DNA from: Bacillota bacterium
Lineage (GTDB): Bacteria; Bacillota; Clostridia; Saccharofermentanales; Saccharofermentanaceae
Direction: 5' to 3'
Assembly (NCBI GenBank): GCA_023397475.1
Contig: JAEWUD010000032.1
Location: forward strand, 1 to 21,500
Length of the DNA: 21,500 bases
Below the pieces are notes generated by a model. It was not told the DNA's origin. It did no database searches and saw only the letters and a list, made by a program, of their open reading frames with translations. Both the position numbers and the translations under genes were made by a program. Shown in pieces: positions 1 to 7,765 of the stretch; position 1 is the first letter of the stretch; each line of letters opens with the position of its first letter.

Positions 1-555
1 ACGGCAATGAAGGCGATCATCGATTGGGTCTACGTGATGGATGGCGATGCCGAGAGCTACATCTATACGTATGATGAAGAGAACATCCTTCATCTCGAGA
101 AGATCGAAGGTCGACTCACCTTGGAAGACGGCGCAATGCAGCTTCAGGAGAGAAGCCGTGTTCTCGGGAACCTCGAGGATATGATTGTGCCGGTCACCTT
201 CGATTCGCAGTCGATCGTTGTCTCGACGAGCGGAATCGAGACCTATTGGAAGGCGAACTACGACGCTGTAAGAGATGCCTCCATCCTGCCGGAATTCTAC
301 TCGGTTACCCTACAAGACATCACTGCGGAGAAAGAGATCGACGGTCAGATCGATGTCGTGTCGATCCCTGCCGGCGTCGCCATATTTCCCATCTACACGA
401 TCGAGGACGAGGACGGTACCGGATATTTCTATTTCCGCACCCTGGAGCAGGGCGAATGCCGGTTGCAGTACACGGCTCCCGCGGACGAACCCTGGAACGT
501 GACTTTTCGCGAGGCAAGCCAGACCGAGATCTTCTGGTGCGGCTTCGGCGGCTGA
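1..555 (+). CDS. C-terminal part of a secreted protein, tandem paralogue of the next gene (5' end outside window)
   Basis: The frame is open from the first base (T-A-M-K...), so the gene starts before the window and 184 residues are visible. The visible part aligns over its whole length with the C-terminal part of the protein at 655-2067: both share YIYTYD/FIYTYD near the start, FGNLE/LGNLE, then IPAGVAIFP followed by YTI, then YFRTL, and both end in FWC[GA]FGG directly before the stop. By alignment about 290 N-terminal residues are missing here, including the presumed lipoprotein signal. I do not recognise the family and no catalytic motif is visible. A surface-anchored protein with a conserved beta-rich C-terminal domain is an inference from the partner gene. 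The protein is acidic and Asp/Glu/Tyr rich, which fits an extracytoplasmic location. Confidence 0.75.
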   Translation, partial: TAMKAIIDWVYVMDGDAESYIYTYDEENILHLEKIEGRLTLEDGAMQLQERSRVLGNLEDMIVPVTFDSQSIVVSTSGIETYWKANYDAVRDASILPEFYSVTLQDITAEKEIDGQIDVVSIPAGVAIFPIYTIEDEDGTGYFYFRTLEQGECRLQYTAPADEPWNVTFREASQTEIFWCGFGG

Positions 556-595
556 AGCACTCTCTCGAAAAAATTCATGACGCGAGAATGATAAT

Positions 596-613
596 GGCTG
601 CCGAAGGGCAGCC
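596..613. other. Short stem-loop between the two paralogues
   Basis: GGCTGCC and GGCAGCC form a perfect 7-bp stem around a GAAG tetraloop. No T-tract follows, so it is not a convincing terminator. It could be an mRNA processing or stability element between the two tandem genes. Confidence 0.45.
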
Positions 614-616
614 CTG

Positions 617-630
617 GATACATATGTATC
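617..630. promoter_or_regulatory. Perfect 14-bp palindrome GATACATATGTATC upstream of the second paralogue
   Basis: The palindrome is uninterrupted and ends 11 bases before the GGAGG ribosome binding site of the gene at 655. It may be a dimeric-regulator operator or may fold in the mRNA and compete with ribosome binding. No bound protein can be named. Confidence 0.4.
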
Positions 631-654
631 AAATAACTTATGGAGGAAATAGAT

Positions 655-2067
655 ATGAAGAGATCGAAAATCGTTCCGATCCTGATCGTGATGGCTCTTC
701 TTGCATCGAACGCTGCCTGTTCTTCACAGAACAAAGAGGATCTAGAGGATCTTGCAGAGAGCTCCGCGGTGACCAGCGAGACAATGGCCTCGACGACGAT
801 CCAAAAGGCGACGGAACCGGTTGTCATTGTACAGGAGACAATGCCTGAGATCATAACGACACCGACTGAGGCCATCACCGAATTGGAGAAGGGGATCGAG
901 TATCTTCGAGTGCTTCCCAGTTCGCGCATCTCGGATGGATCCTATTTCCTCCTGTCCGAGCAGGATGTCAAGATGATCGATGTACAAGTTGCCGACGGAA
1001 TTGTTGCAGAAGATCTGGGATCATTGTCCCTAACCGCGGGAACGATCCTCGTACCGCTCGACGCGCAGCACAAGCCGTCGATGGAGCTAACGAAGGATAC
1101 GATCTTTGTGATGCTTGACGGCAGGTGCGTAACGTTCGACATGACCGTCGGACAAGAGGGAGAACCTCGATTCAACGGGCTTGCGGAAGCGAACATTCTC
1201 GGACGCCGGGTCTACTCGGAGTATAAAGAAATGGTTGTGAAGGAGACTGGCGAGTTGCTCGCGATGGAAGAACCCGATCCGAATCTGACGGTCATGGTTC
1301 TGACCATTTCAACGGATTGGAACGAAGACGGCGTGAAGGATACGTTTCGACGCGAGTTGATTGAGGGATCAGAAGAACAAAGCGGAACGCTGATTTTCAC
1401 GGACGGAGCGACGGGCGAGGCGACGGATGTCACACAGTATTGCGGGACTAGAGATAACGGATTCTTCGACGTGTTGACCAATGGGGCTTATCTCTTTGAG
1501 GATGAAGAAGGGAATCGAATGATTCTGGATTCCTTTGATGTCTGCAGCGGGGATGTCTCGACCTTCATATACACCTATGATCCTGAAACCATTCTTGCGC
1601 AAGCCGAGATTTATGGAGACTTCGACGTCGATCACGGGGAACTGTTTCTCTTACGAAACAGTACGGTATTCGGAAACCTTGAGCAAATGATCTATGCGGT
1701 CACGATAGAAGAAGGAGACTTCCGAGTATGGGATAAATCGATGGAACTCTACTGGGCAGAGAATCGAGATGTTGTGGAGCCTGCCTCCTCTACGCCATCG
1801 GTTTTCACATGTGCTTTGCAGGAACTTACCGCCGAGCGAATTACGGGAGATGTGGTCGAGACGATTAAGATTCCCGCAGGCGTAGCAATCTTCCCACTCT
1901 ATACGATTGTCGACGAGAGCGGAGTCGGCGTACTCTATTTCCGAACCCTCGCGGATGGGGATTGTCAAATCAGTTATTGTAATTATGAGTATGGAGAAAG
2001 CGCTTCTGAAGTGACCTTCGGAGGCAAGGCGCAGACAGATCTGTTCTGGTGCGCCTTTGGCGGCTGA
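655..2067 (+). CDS. Probable secreted lipoprotein with Ca-binding-like loop, tandem paralogue of the upstream gene
   Basis: The start at ATG 655 is chosen because GGAGG at 642-646 lies 8 bases before it; an in-frame ATG at 640 would destroy that spacing. The 470-residue product opens with a Lys/Arg start, a hydrophobic core and a cysteine (SNAAC, Cys22), a slightly off-consensus lipobox, followed by a Ser/Thr/Glu-rich linker typical of anchored lipoproteins (roughly residues 23-80). Around residues 221-229 there is DWNEDGVKD, matching the DxNxDGxxD pattern of calcium-binding loops. The C-terminal part is shared with the upstream gene and ends in FWCAFGG. Thus this is a recent or maintained tandem duplication. 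The function is unknown; extracytoplasmic sensing or adhesion would be guesses. The family was not recognised. Confidence 0.8.
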   Translation: MKRSKIVPILIVMALLASNAACSSQNKEDLEDLAESSAVTSETMASTTIQKATEPVVIVQETMPEIITTPTEAITELEKGIEYLRVLPSSRISDGSYFLLSEQDVKMIDVQVADGIVAEDLGSLSLTAGTILVPLDAQHKPSMELTKDTIFVMLDGRCVTFDMTVGQEGEPRFNGLAEANILGRRVYSEYKEMVVKETGELLAMEEPDPNLTVMVLTISTDWNEDGVKDTFRRELIEGSEEQSGTLIFTDGATGEATDVTQYCGTRDNGFFDVLTNGAYLFEDEEGNRMILDSFDVCSGDVSTFIYTYDPETILAQAEIYGDFDVDHGELFLLRNSTVFGNLEQMIYAVTIEEGDFRVWDKSMELYWAENRDVVEPASSTPSVFTCALQELTAERITGDVVETIKIPAGVAIFPLYTIVDESGVGVLYFRTLADGDCQISYCNYEYGESASEVTFGGKAQTDLFWCAFGG

Positions 2068-2085
2068 GCAGAGGAGGATTTCCGG

Positions 2086-2094
2086 TGATACAAT
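2086..2094 (+). promoter_or_regulatory. Extended -10 promoter candidate TGATACAAT
   Basis: TGaTACAAT lies about 50 bases before the DMT permease start. No convincing -35 is present 16-18 bases upstream, so this would be an extended -10 promoter. The same TGnTA--AT form recurs before other genes here (6622, 12216, 21336). Confidence 0.45.
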
Positions 2095-2142
2095 AGAGAC
2101 AGTCACCATACTTTCCATTGTTGATACGAGAGGCGCGACTTC

Positions 2143-3087
2143 ATGCGGAACCGACATCTACAATCGAATCTCCTTCTACTCCTGACGGCCTTGATCTGGG
2201 GCTTCTCCTTCGTCACGCAAACCGTCGGCATGAAGACCCTCGGACCGTTTACGCTGAACGCGCTGCGCTTCTCCCTCGGAGCGATCTCCCTGTTACCTAT
2301 CCTGTTCTATTTCCGCAGGAAACGCGCGAGATCAGCGGCCGCCAATCTTGCATCCGCGTCGAACGAGGGTACGACCATCATGCCACCGGCACATGAACCG
2401 GTTCTGTCACGAGCCTCGATCATTGCGGGCGTCATCATCGGACTTGTCCTTTTCGCGGGCATCTCGTTTCAACAGGTCGGCATGCTCTATACATCGACAG
2501 GCAAAGCCGCCTTCATCACGGGCATGTACATCGTGCTCGTTCCTGTCTTCGGGCTCTTCCTGCGGCAACGTCCGCGGCGGAGCACCTGGGTCGGTGTCGC
2601 GGTCGCGGCGGTCGGACTCTATCTGGTCAGCGTCCGAGAGGACTTTACGATCGGCTTCGGAGATATCCTTGAGATCATCGGCGCCGGCCTCTGGGCCGTC
2701 CATATTCTCGTCATCGATCACTTCGCGAAAAAATTCGACACGATCCTTCTGTCGTTTCTGCAGTTCGTCACCTGCTCGACCTTGAGCTTCGGCGCGGCGC
2801 TGCTTTTCGAGAACATCACGATTGCGGCGATCGGCACAGCGATCCTTCCCGTACTTTACGGCGGTTTCCTCGCGGTCGGCGTCGCGTTTACGCTGCAGGT
2901 CGTCGGTCAGAAACACGCCGATCCCTCCCATGCCGCGATCATCTTCAGCCTTGAGGCGGTGTTCGCCGCGATCGGCAGCGCGCTGTTGTTGGGCGAGAAT
3001 CTTGGCGTTCGCGGTTACGCCGGCTGTGCGCTGATGCTTCTGGGCATGGTCGCGACGCAGATTCTTTTCGAGAAGAAGGAAGTGTAG
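2143..3087 (+). CDS. DMT-superfamily permease, EamA type
   Basis: The 314-residue protein is almost entirely hydrophobic with about ten transmembrane helices arranged as two EamA repeats (roughly residues 5-165 and 175-310). The opening LLTALIWGFSFV, followed by LGPFTLNALRF, is the typical start of drug/metabolite transporters, and the second half carries LEAVFAAIGSALLLGE, the usual signature near the end of the second repeat. Length is normal for the family. Known members export metabolites, amino acids or toxic compounds across the cytoplasmic membrane; the substrate here is not predictable. A Ser/Ala-rich insert near residues 60-85 extends the loop between helices 2 and 3. The start has GAGAGG at 2128-2133, 9 bases upstream. 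It seems to be transcribed on its own. Confidence 0.9.
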   Translation: MRNRHLQSNLLLLLTALIWGFSFVTQTVGMKTLGPFTLNALRFSLGAISLLPILFYFRRKRARSAAANLASASNEGTTIMPPAHEPVLSRASIIAGVIIGLVLFAGISFQQVGMLYTSTGKAAFITGMYIVLVPVFGLFLRQRPRRSTWVGVAVAAVGLYLVSVREDFTIGFGDILEIIGAGLWAVHILVIDHFAKKFDTILLSFLQFVTCSTLSFGAALLFENITIAAIGTAILPVLYGGFLAVGVAFTLQVVGQKHADPSHAAIIFSLEAVFAAIGSALLLGENLGVRGYAGCALMLLGMVATQILFEKKEV

Positions 3088-3402
3088 CTTTTCGAGAGGC
3101 AGAAGGGAAATCGCGATTCGGTATCGCACTGTCATTATGTCCGGCGAGCCAATACGTCGTACAGTGTCTGCAACCCCACGCATGCTGAAGCATTTTATGA
3201 TTGTTATGCATGACGCACGGGCGCGATGAATTTCTTGCCAAAAATCTTTGATATTCCGGTGTTTTTTCGCGAAAAGGAGGGAGGCGATTGTCCGTTCTTC
3301 GCGTATAATGAGAAAAAGGATCTCTGTCCATAGAATGGGGCTCGTTCCCGGCGAGGATATCCTTGCCAAATCTACCGAATTGTCGCCTAAAGGAGAACAC
3401 GC
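3088..3402. other. 315-bp intergenic region with octamer palindrome and weak promoter
   Basis: No gene was found. It holds a 5-bp stem just after the permease (3113-3127, no T-tract), the fused motif TTTTCGCGAAAA at 3264-3275 (both orientations of the iterated octamer), and a perfect TATAAT at 3304-3309 without a good -35. The latter may serve the gene at 3403 with a leader of about 90 bases. Confidence 0.4.
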
Positions 3403-4206
3403 ATGAGTGCCAAGCGAAAGACACCCGAGTCGCAAGATCCCTGGTCTATCGATATCGATCAGTTCAATGGTATCGAGCCGGAGAGGATTAAGGTCGGCAA
3501 GAGGGAGGCGGATCCGCGCGAGACGTTTGTCGTTTGGATGCCCGGAGAGCCGCACGCCTCTGTTTCTTCTTCGCTGGATTATAATTTCGCGACGAGTGAG
3601 TATCCGAAGGGCGATCTGCGGAGACGCTTTGCCGACGCGTATCGCAAGAATCTGAAGGAATTGTCGATTCGTCTGTACAATGTCCGTTTTGATTCGCCGA
3701 GCGAATCGAGCGAGATTCTGAATGTTTATATCTACCTTTACGAGGACGACCCGACGGTCTCGTACCGCATCGAGGACACGAGCCACATTCTGATTACCAC
3801 ATTCTATGAGACGCTTGAGCAGGCACCGCTGCCGAGCTCGCCATTGTATCGACAGTTTCTGGTGAAGAATATTCGTACGGTCATGCGCGAGACTTTGCTT
3901 CACAATTCTGTGGATCGGCTGGAGACGGCTCTCGCCGAGGCATTTCCCGAAGTCGTGCGCGTTTATGCGATGAATACGGTGTATCTTTTCGTGCGAGGGG
4001 ATGCTTTCGACGCTCTGTGCGCGGATCCCGTCCGCCTCGCCGCGCTTCGAACCTTTGTCTATAACCTGCTCAAGGAAGAGGATGTCGATCGGGTCCTGCG
4101 ACGTGAGGATTTCCACATCCGCGTGGACAATGTGGAGACCTATATACAGACCGGCGGACATCACTATTTCAACAGTGATTATATGTATTCTTGTCCGGAG
4201 ATCTGA
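3403..4206 (+). CDS. Orphan cytosolic protein of unknown function (267 aa)
   Basis: ATG 3403 is preceded by AAAGGAG at 3389-3395 with 7-base spacing, a strong initiation signal, so this is a real gene. The product has no signal peptide or membrane segment and is mixed alpha/beta by composition, with many charged residues. The N-terminal 45 residues are hydrophilic (MSAKRKTPESQDPW...), then comes a core containing the phrases YNFATSEYPKGDLRRRF, LNVYIYLYEDDP and VKNIRTVMRETLL, and it ends HYFNSDYMYSCPEI. I do not recognise the family and see no catalytic or nucleotide-binding motif. It stands alone between a permease and a large membrane protein, each with its own promoter candidates, so context gives no function. 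Confidence 0.75.
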   Translation: MSAKRKTPESQDPWSIDIDQFNGIEPERIKVGKREADPRETFVVWMPGEPHASVSSSLDYNFATSEYPKGDLRRRFADAYRKNLKELSIRLYNVRFDSPSESSEILNVYIYLYEDDPTVSYRIEDTSHILITTFYETLEQAPLPSSPLYRQFLVKNIRTVMRETLLHNSVDRLETALAEAFPEVVRVYAMNTVYLFVRGDAFDALCADPVRLAALRTFVYNLLKEEDVDRVLRREDFHIRVDNVETYIQTGGHHYFNSDYMYSCPEI

Positions 4207-4220
4207 TCGCGCCAAGTCGA

Positions 4221-4316
4221 GCTTTCCATATGCCTCTCGTTGAATGACATCTCATCCGGAGATCCGGTCGTGATAATCCGCGCTTTTCGCATGCATCGCA
4301 TTGAATGATTATCTCA
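4221..4316 (+). repeat. Imperfect direct repeat of about 35 bp upstream of the large membrane protein
   Basis: Bases 4221-4254 and 4282-4316 are diverged copies; both begin GCTTT(C/T)C, both contain TTGAATGA and end in ATCTCA. Only the second copy has a matching -10 at the right distance and so forms the promoter below; the first lacks it. Confidence 0.5.
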
Positions 4317-4329
4317 AAGGTGATATCAT
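4301..4329 (+). promoter_or_regulatory. Promoter of the large membrane protein gene
   Basis: TTGAAT (4301-4306), a 17-base spacer and TATCAT (4324-4329) with an upstream TG one base away (extended -10). The predicted leader is about 25 bases and includes the GGGAGAG ribosome binding site at 4350-4356. Confidence 0.55.
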
Positions 4330-4359
4330 CGCATTGGAGATTTTCTCCCGGGAGAGCTT

Positions 4360-6579
4360 ATGACGGACAATGCCGGTCGTTTGAGAATGACGACAGACCA
4401 ACGTACGCAACGCAGCGCGATTCTTGTTTTTTCCCTTCTCAGTGCGGCTGTATTTATTGCATTCTGTGCCGTGTCGTACCGTTGTGCCCTGATGACGGAT
4501 GACGATACGCTGGTCTATCTGTACTCTCTCAACCCGAACTACATAAAGTACGCCGTCGCCAACGCGCTCTATCAGGGGCGTGTCATGTCTGTCCCGATCG
4601 CCTACCTCGCGAGGCTGCCCTTCGTGTCGGCATCTTTGCTCGGGTACAAACTCTTCACCTATGCATCCCTTCTTGTCGTTGCCGGTTCGATCGGATTCCT
4701 GTGTTATCGGCACGTCGACAAAGCTGTAGGCGGGCTTGCCTTCTTGCTTTTTTTCGCGATGGCACAGATCGACCTGCAACATAACCTGTTCTACTCCTAT
4801 GTGCTCTCACACCAAATTCCGTTAGCGCTCCTGATTTTCTCGCTCGAGCGACTTCTGACCTTCTACCGTGACGCGAAAAAATCCGCATTGGTCGCGAGTG
4901 CGATTCTTTTCACCTGCAGCGCCATGCTCTACGAGAGCTTCGTCCTGATGTCGGTCGTCGTCGGCGTGATGGCGCTCCTCTCCATGAATCGCGAAAAGAA
5001 CCGTTCGTTCCGCAACGTCATATTCGAACTCCGCTACCATATTCTGTTCCTATCGATCTACCTCCTTGTGTATTTCCTCTGGCGTATCCTGTATCCGTCG
5101 GTATATGACGGCACGGTGTTCGAGATCAAAGATCCTCTCCTGTCCCTTCGAACGGTCGTCACCTACACCATCGGACTGTTTCCTCTGCGCCCGTTTCTTG
5201 ATCTTCCGAACACCAAGGCAGCCCTTGCGACAATCGATCCTCTGATTCTGGCGGTTGCCCTGACAGGTGCGGTTGCGGCAGGCATCGCGCTGTGGCATGT
5301 GAAGTCGATCTCGCGGCGCACGGTGTTGCAGACGACTCTGCTGTGTGTCCTCGGGATGCTTCTTCCCAATGTTCTTCTCGGACTCACACCGATGAAGGCC
5401 GAATGGGTGGCTCTCGGTTCGACTTCGTATGTGACCAGTTTCTATAGCTTTGCTTTTCTTGTGATGCTTCTGTCGGCCTGGGCCGGATTTGCGGCGTCGC
5501 GCATTTCGCGAAAATGGATCGTGACGGCCGTCGTCGTGCCGTCACTTTTCGCGCTCTTCGTCCTGATCGGGATATCGAATAAGGCATATGCCGAACGGTG
5601 TGATGCGCGTCTGGATCGGCTCGAGACCTTCGCGGCCGTCGTCGCGACGGACAGTTTCGCGTCGGTAGAGAACGGTTCCGTCATCTATATGCCGGACAGC
5701 ACCGGTCTTCACGGAAGCATGGATGCGCTCAATGTCTACTCGGCGTCGATCTATGCGGAGGGGTATCAGTATGTCAATCGGGCGGAGAATCTTACCTTCG
5801 CCGAGCCGACATATATGCTCCGCTACGACGCGTCCACGAGCACCGCGATCTTCGGTCGGATCGACGAGGCTTACACCAGCGACGAGGTCACCTTCGTTAA
5901 TCTGTCAGGTTTGGGTACGGAGAGCTATTTGATGAAGCCCGACCGGATTCTTTTGGACATTGACGTCATTGAACAGGAAATGAGTTTATGTGAGCCGCGA
6001 GCATTTCATGTCGAGGGAAGCGTCGTACGTGACGGCCCGTTCGACGGATTGATCTCGTTTGCGGATCCGACGGCGACGGAGGCGGTTATCCCTTGCGACG
6101 ATTCGGACATGACCTTTATCCGGCGTATGGTGTACGACACATCGAATGCAAAGGTTACCGTCCCACCGATGAAGGACGCGTCGTCGGAGTCCTCGAACGC
6201 TGCGACTGAGCAGCCGGTCGACATGGCATTTCCCTATGGCTTCTATGCGCCGGAAACCTGGCCCGCCGGAGAGCTTCGCTGGGCGGGAGGCGATGCGGCG
6301 CTCATTTTCCGCAACACGGCGGGAGAGAATCAACCGATGATACTCAAGATGACGGCCGCAACTCCGCTGGATGAAACGAACGCCCTCGCGATCCGGATCG
6401 GCGACGAAGTGATCACGTACCCGGTGAGCGCCAACGCAATTGAGATTCGCATTCCGATCGAACTGCCGCCCGGAGAGACCCCCGTTACCTTTTCATGCGA
6501 TGCGGCAACATCAGGGCCGATCGAGGATCCGCGCGAGCTGGTATTCTATCTGGTCAATTTGCGATTGGATCCGGCGTAG
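4360..6579 (+). CDS. Large polytopic membrane protein with C-terminal ectodomain, possibly a GT-C-type glycosyltransferase
   Basis: Start ATG 4360 follows GGGAG at 4350-4354. The 739-residue protein has about ten or eleven hydrophobic helices in residues 20-410 and then a hydrophilic stretch of about 330 residues that would lie outside the membrane. After the first helix there is an acidic loop (MTDDDTLVYLY, around residue 46). Acidic residues in the first external loop followed by many helices is the layout of GT-C-fold membrane glycosyltransferases such as GtrII-like proteins, which move sugars from lipid carriers to cell-surface polymers. That is only an inference from topology; I cannot assign a substrate or confirm the fold. 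Aromatic- and acid-rich segments in the ectodomain suggest a beta-sandwich-like C-terminal domain. No glycan-biosynthesis neighbours are seen. Confidence 0.75.
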   Translation: MTDNAGRLRMTTDQRTQRSAILVFSLLSAAVFIAFCAVSYRCALMTDDDTLVYLYSLNPNYIKYAVANALYQGRVMSVPIAYLARLPFVSASLLGYKLFTYASLLVVAGSIGFLCYRHVDKAVGGLAFLLFFAMAQIDLQHNLFYSYVLSHQIPLALLIFSLERLLTFYRDAKKSALVASAILFTCSAMLYESFVLMSVVVGVMALLSMNREKNRSFRNVIFELRYHILFLSIYLLVYFLWRILYPSVYDGTVFEIKDPLLSLRTVVTYTIGLFPLRPFLDLPNTKAALATIDPLILAVALTGAVAAGIALWHVKSISRRTVLQTTLLCVLGMLLPNVLLGLTPMKAEWVALGSTSYVTSFYSFAFLVMLLSAWAGFAASRISRKWIVTAVVVPSLFALFVLIGISNKAYAERCDARLDRLETFAAVVATDSFASVENGSVIYMPDSTGLHGSMDALNVYSASIYAEGYQYVNRAENLTFAEPTYMLRYDASTSTAIFGRIDEAYTSDEVTFVNLSGLGTESYLMKPDRILLDIDVIEQEMSLCEPRAFHVEGSVVRDGPFDGLISFADPTATEAVIPCDDSDMTFIRRMVYDTSNAKVTVPPMKDASSESSNAATEQPVDMAFPYGFYAPETWPAGELRWAGGDAALIFRNTAGENQPMILKMTAATPLDETNALAIRIGDEVITYPVSANAIEIRIPIELPPGETPVTFSCDAATSGPIEDPRELVFYLVNLRLDPA

Positions 6580-6621
6580 AGTTATGGGTAGCCGTTGCCG
6601 GACGAAACAATCGATTCGTCG

Positions 6622-6630
6622 TGATAGAAT
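6622..6630 (+). promoter_or_regulatory. Extended -10 promoter candidate TGATAGAAT
   Basis: TGaTAGAAT about 85 bases before the Spx/ArsC-like start, with no good -35. A small inverted repeat GACGAA/TTCGTC (6601-6620) lies just upstream and may be an operator or a weak stem. Confidence 0.4.
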
Positions 6631-6714
6631 GATTCCTTAGAGACGCCCCCCAATGGACTGGAATTGTTGCCACAAGCAAATCGAGATGAAACCGCGAGAA
6701 TGAGGTTAGTAAAT

Positions 6715-7077
6715 ATGACGTATTCATTTCTTTGCCATCCGACCTGTACGACATGTCAAAAGGCGCGCGACTGGCTGGCGCTGCACGGAATATCCTATAT
6801 CGAGCGGGACATTCGTCACGATCGGCCTAGCGCCCGGGAACTTGCCGACTGGATCGAGCGAAGCGGACATCCTCTGCATCGATTCTTCAACACCAGCGGA
6901 CAGCGCTACCGCGAACTCGGCTTGACCTTGAAGCTTCCCGCCATGAGCAGGGAAGAGCAAATCGCCCTTCTGGCCACGGACGGGATGCTCGTACGCCGTC
7001 CGATTCTCGTCGCCGGAACTCACGTGCTCGTAGGTTTTCGAGAGAAGGAATGGGAAGAGGTACTTGGCGGATCGTAA
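6715..7077 (+). CDS. Spx/ArsC (arsenate reductase-like) family protein
   Basis: Start ATG 6715 is chosen over a TTG at 6664 and ATG 6700 because GAGG at 6702-6705 sits 9 bases before it and the product (120 residues) then has the normal family length. The N-terminal strand leads to Cys7 and the CTTC motif (Cys11-x-x-Cys14, followed by QKAR), the redox pair used by Spx-type proteins. Residues near 95-110 contain RRPILV and then VGFREKEWEEVL, the cis-proline region and C-terminal helix typical of ArsC/Spx/YffB proteins. Members are either thiol-stress transcription factors that bind RNA polymerase alpha (Spx) or glutathione/thioredoxin-linked reductases; the sequence does not settle which. No arsenic-resistance genes are adjacent. 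It converges with the PadR gene 30 bases away. Confidence 0.88.
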   Translation: MTYSFLCHPTCTTCQKARDWLALHGISYIERDIRHDRPSARELADWIERSGHPLHRFFNTSGQRYRELGLTLKLPAMSREEQIALLATDGMLVRRPILVAGTHVLVGFREKEWEEVLGGS

Positions 7078-7107
7078 GAAGAAGTCTCCAGGACACTCTC
7101 CGCGACC

Positions 7108-7653
7108 TCACAGTGCCCCGACGGCCGCGCTCGTCTCGTCGCACCATCGAATCATGCCTTCGCACCCGATGATTCCGCTGCGAAGCACCGCGCGTAGGAA
7201 AACCTCCCGTTTCGCGCTGACATCCGCGATGCCCGCCGCAAGCGAGGCTTCCATCGCATGGTATGTCGCAAGACGCGCTTCGTGCTGCCCCCGATACGCC
7301 TCGAGCATTCCGAGGATCTTCTCCGTCGGAAGGTCACTCGCGAAAAGAAACTTGAGAAAGAACTCCGACCGCATCGGCTGCGGCTGCGGCGGATCCGAAA
7401 GCCAGCCGTCCAACTCCTCCTGCCCTCGCGCGGTAATCCGATAACGGATTTTACCCGAAGCGTTCTCCCCATCGGCCAATTCGATCAAGCCCTGCTCCGT
7501 CAAAGAACGGAGTGTCGGATAAATATGTCCGAAGTTCTCGTTCCAAATCCCCGGCAGCACGGTGTCGCAGTACTTCTTGATGTCATATCCGGTCGAGGGA
7601 CGTATATGCAGAATTCCGAGAATCGCATACATCGATTTATTCTTGATCGCCAT
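7108..7653 (-). CDS. PadR family transcriptional regulator
   Basis: The start at 7653 (MAIKNKSMYAILGIL) is set by AAGGAGGA on the minus strand (7661-7668) with 7-base spacing; the longer open frame upstream is only the duplicated tail of the glycosyltransferase gene. The 181-residue protein has the PadR winged helix (residues about 5-80, with STGYDIKK and GHIYPTLRSLTEQGLI, the recognition helix and wing) followed by a helical C-terminal dimerisation region of the Vir_C type (about 95-178). PadR proteins usually repress neighbouring efflux or detoxification genes and let go when a phenolic or drug ligand binds. It is the second gene of a two-gene operon behind a macrolide-type glycosyltransferase, 73 bases downstream, so autoregulation of that operon is likely. 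Confidence 0.93.
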   Translation of the reverse strand: MAIKNKSMYAILGILHIRPSTGYDIKKYCDTVLPGIWNENFGHIYPTLRSLTEQGLIELADGENASGKIRYRITARGQEELDGWLSDPPQPQPMRSEFFLKFLFASDLPTEKILGMLEAYRGQHEARLATYHAMEASLAAGIADVSAKREVFLRAVLRSGIIGCEGMIRWCDETSAAVGAL

Positions 7654-7687
7654 GTATTTCTCCTCCTTCATTGCGGGGGGCGTCACG

Positions 7688-7765
7688 TTATCGGAGCAGC
7701 TGTTCAATTCCCGCCGCCGCGTTACGTTACCGGACCAGCTGTTCGATTCCTGCAGCCGCGTTACG
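7688..7765 (-). repeat. 39-bp in-frame tandem duplication of the glycosyltransferase C-terminal codons and stop
   Basis: Bases 7727-7765 encode RNAAAGIEQLVR and the TAA that ends the glycosyltransferase. Bases 7688-7726 repeat it exactly in frame as RNAAAGIEQLLR plus TAA. The copies differ at 5 of 39 positions and four of these are synonymous third-codon changes. The second copy is downstream of the stop and just upstream of the PadR ribosome binding site. Confidence 0.9.

Noticed and set aside
2407..4215. 602-codon antisense frame opposite the permease and the orphan gene
   Set aside because: It covers two genes with clear signals on the other strand, is rich in Arg/Asp/His as typical for shadow frames, and has no ribosome binding site or known domain.
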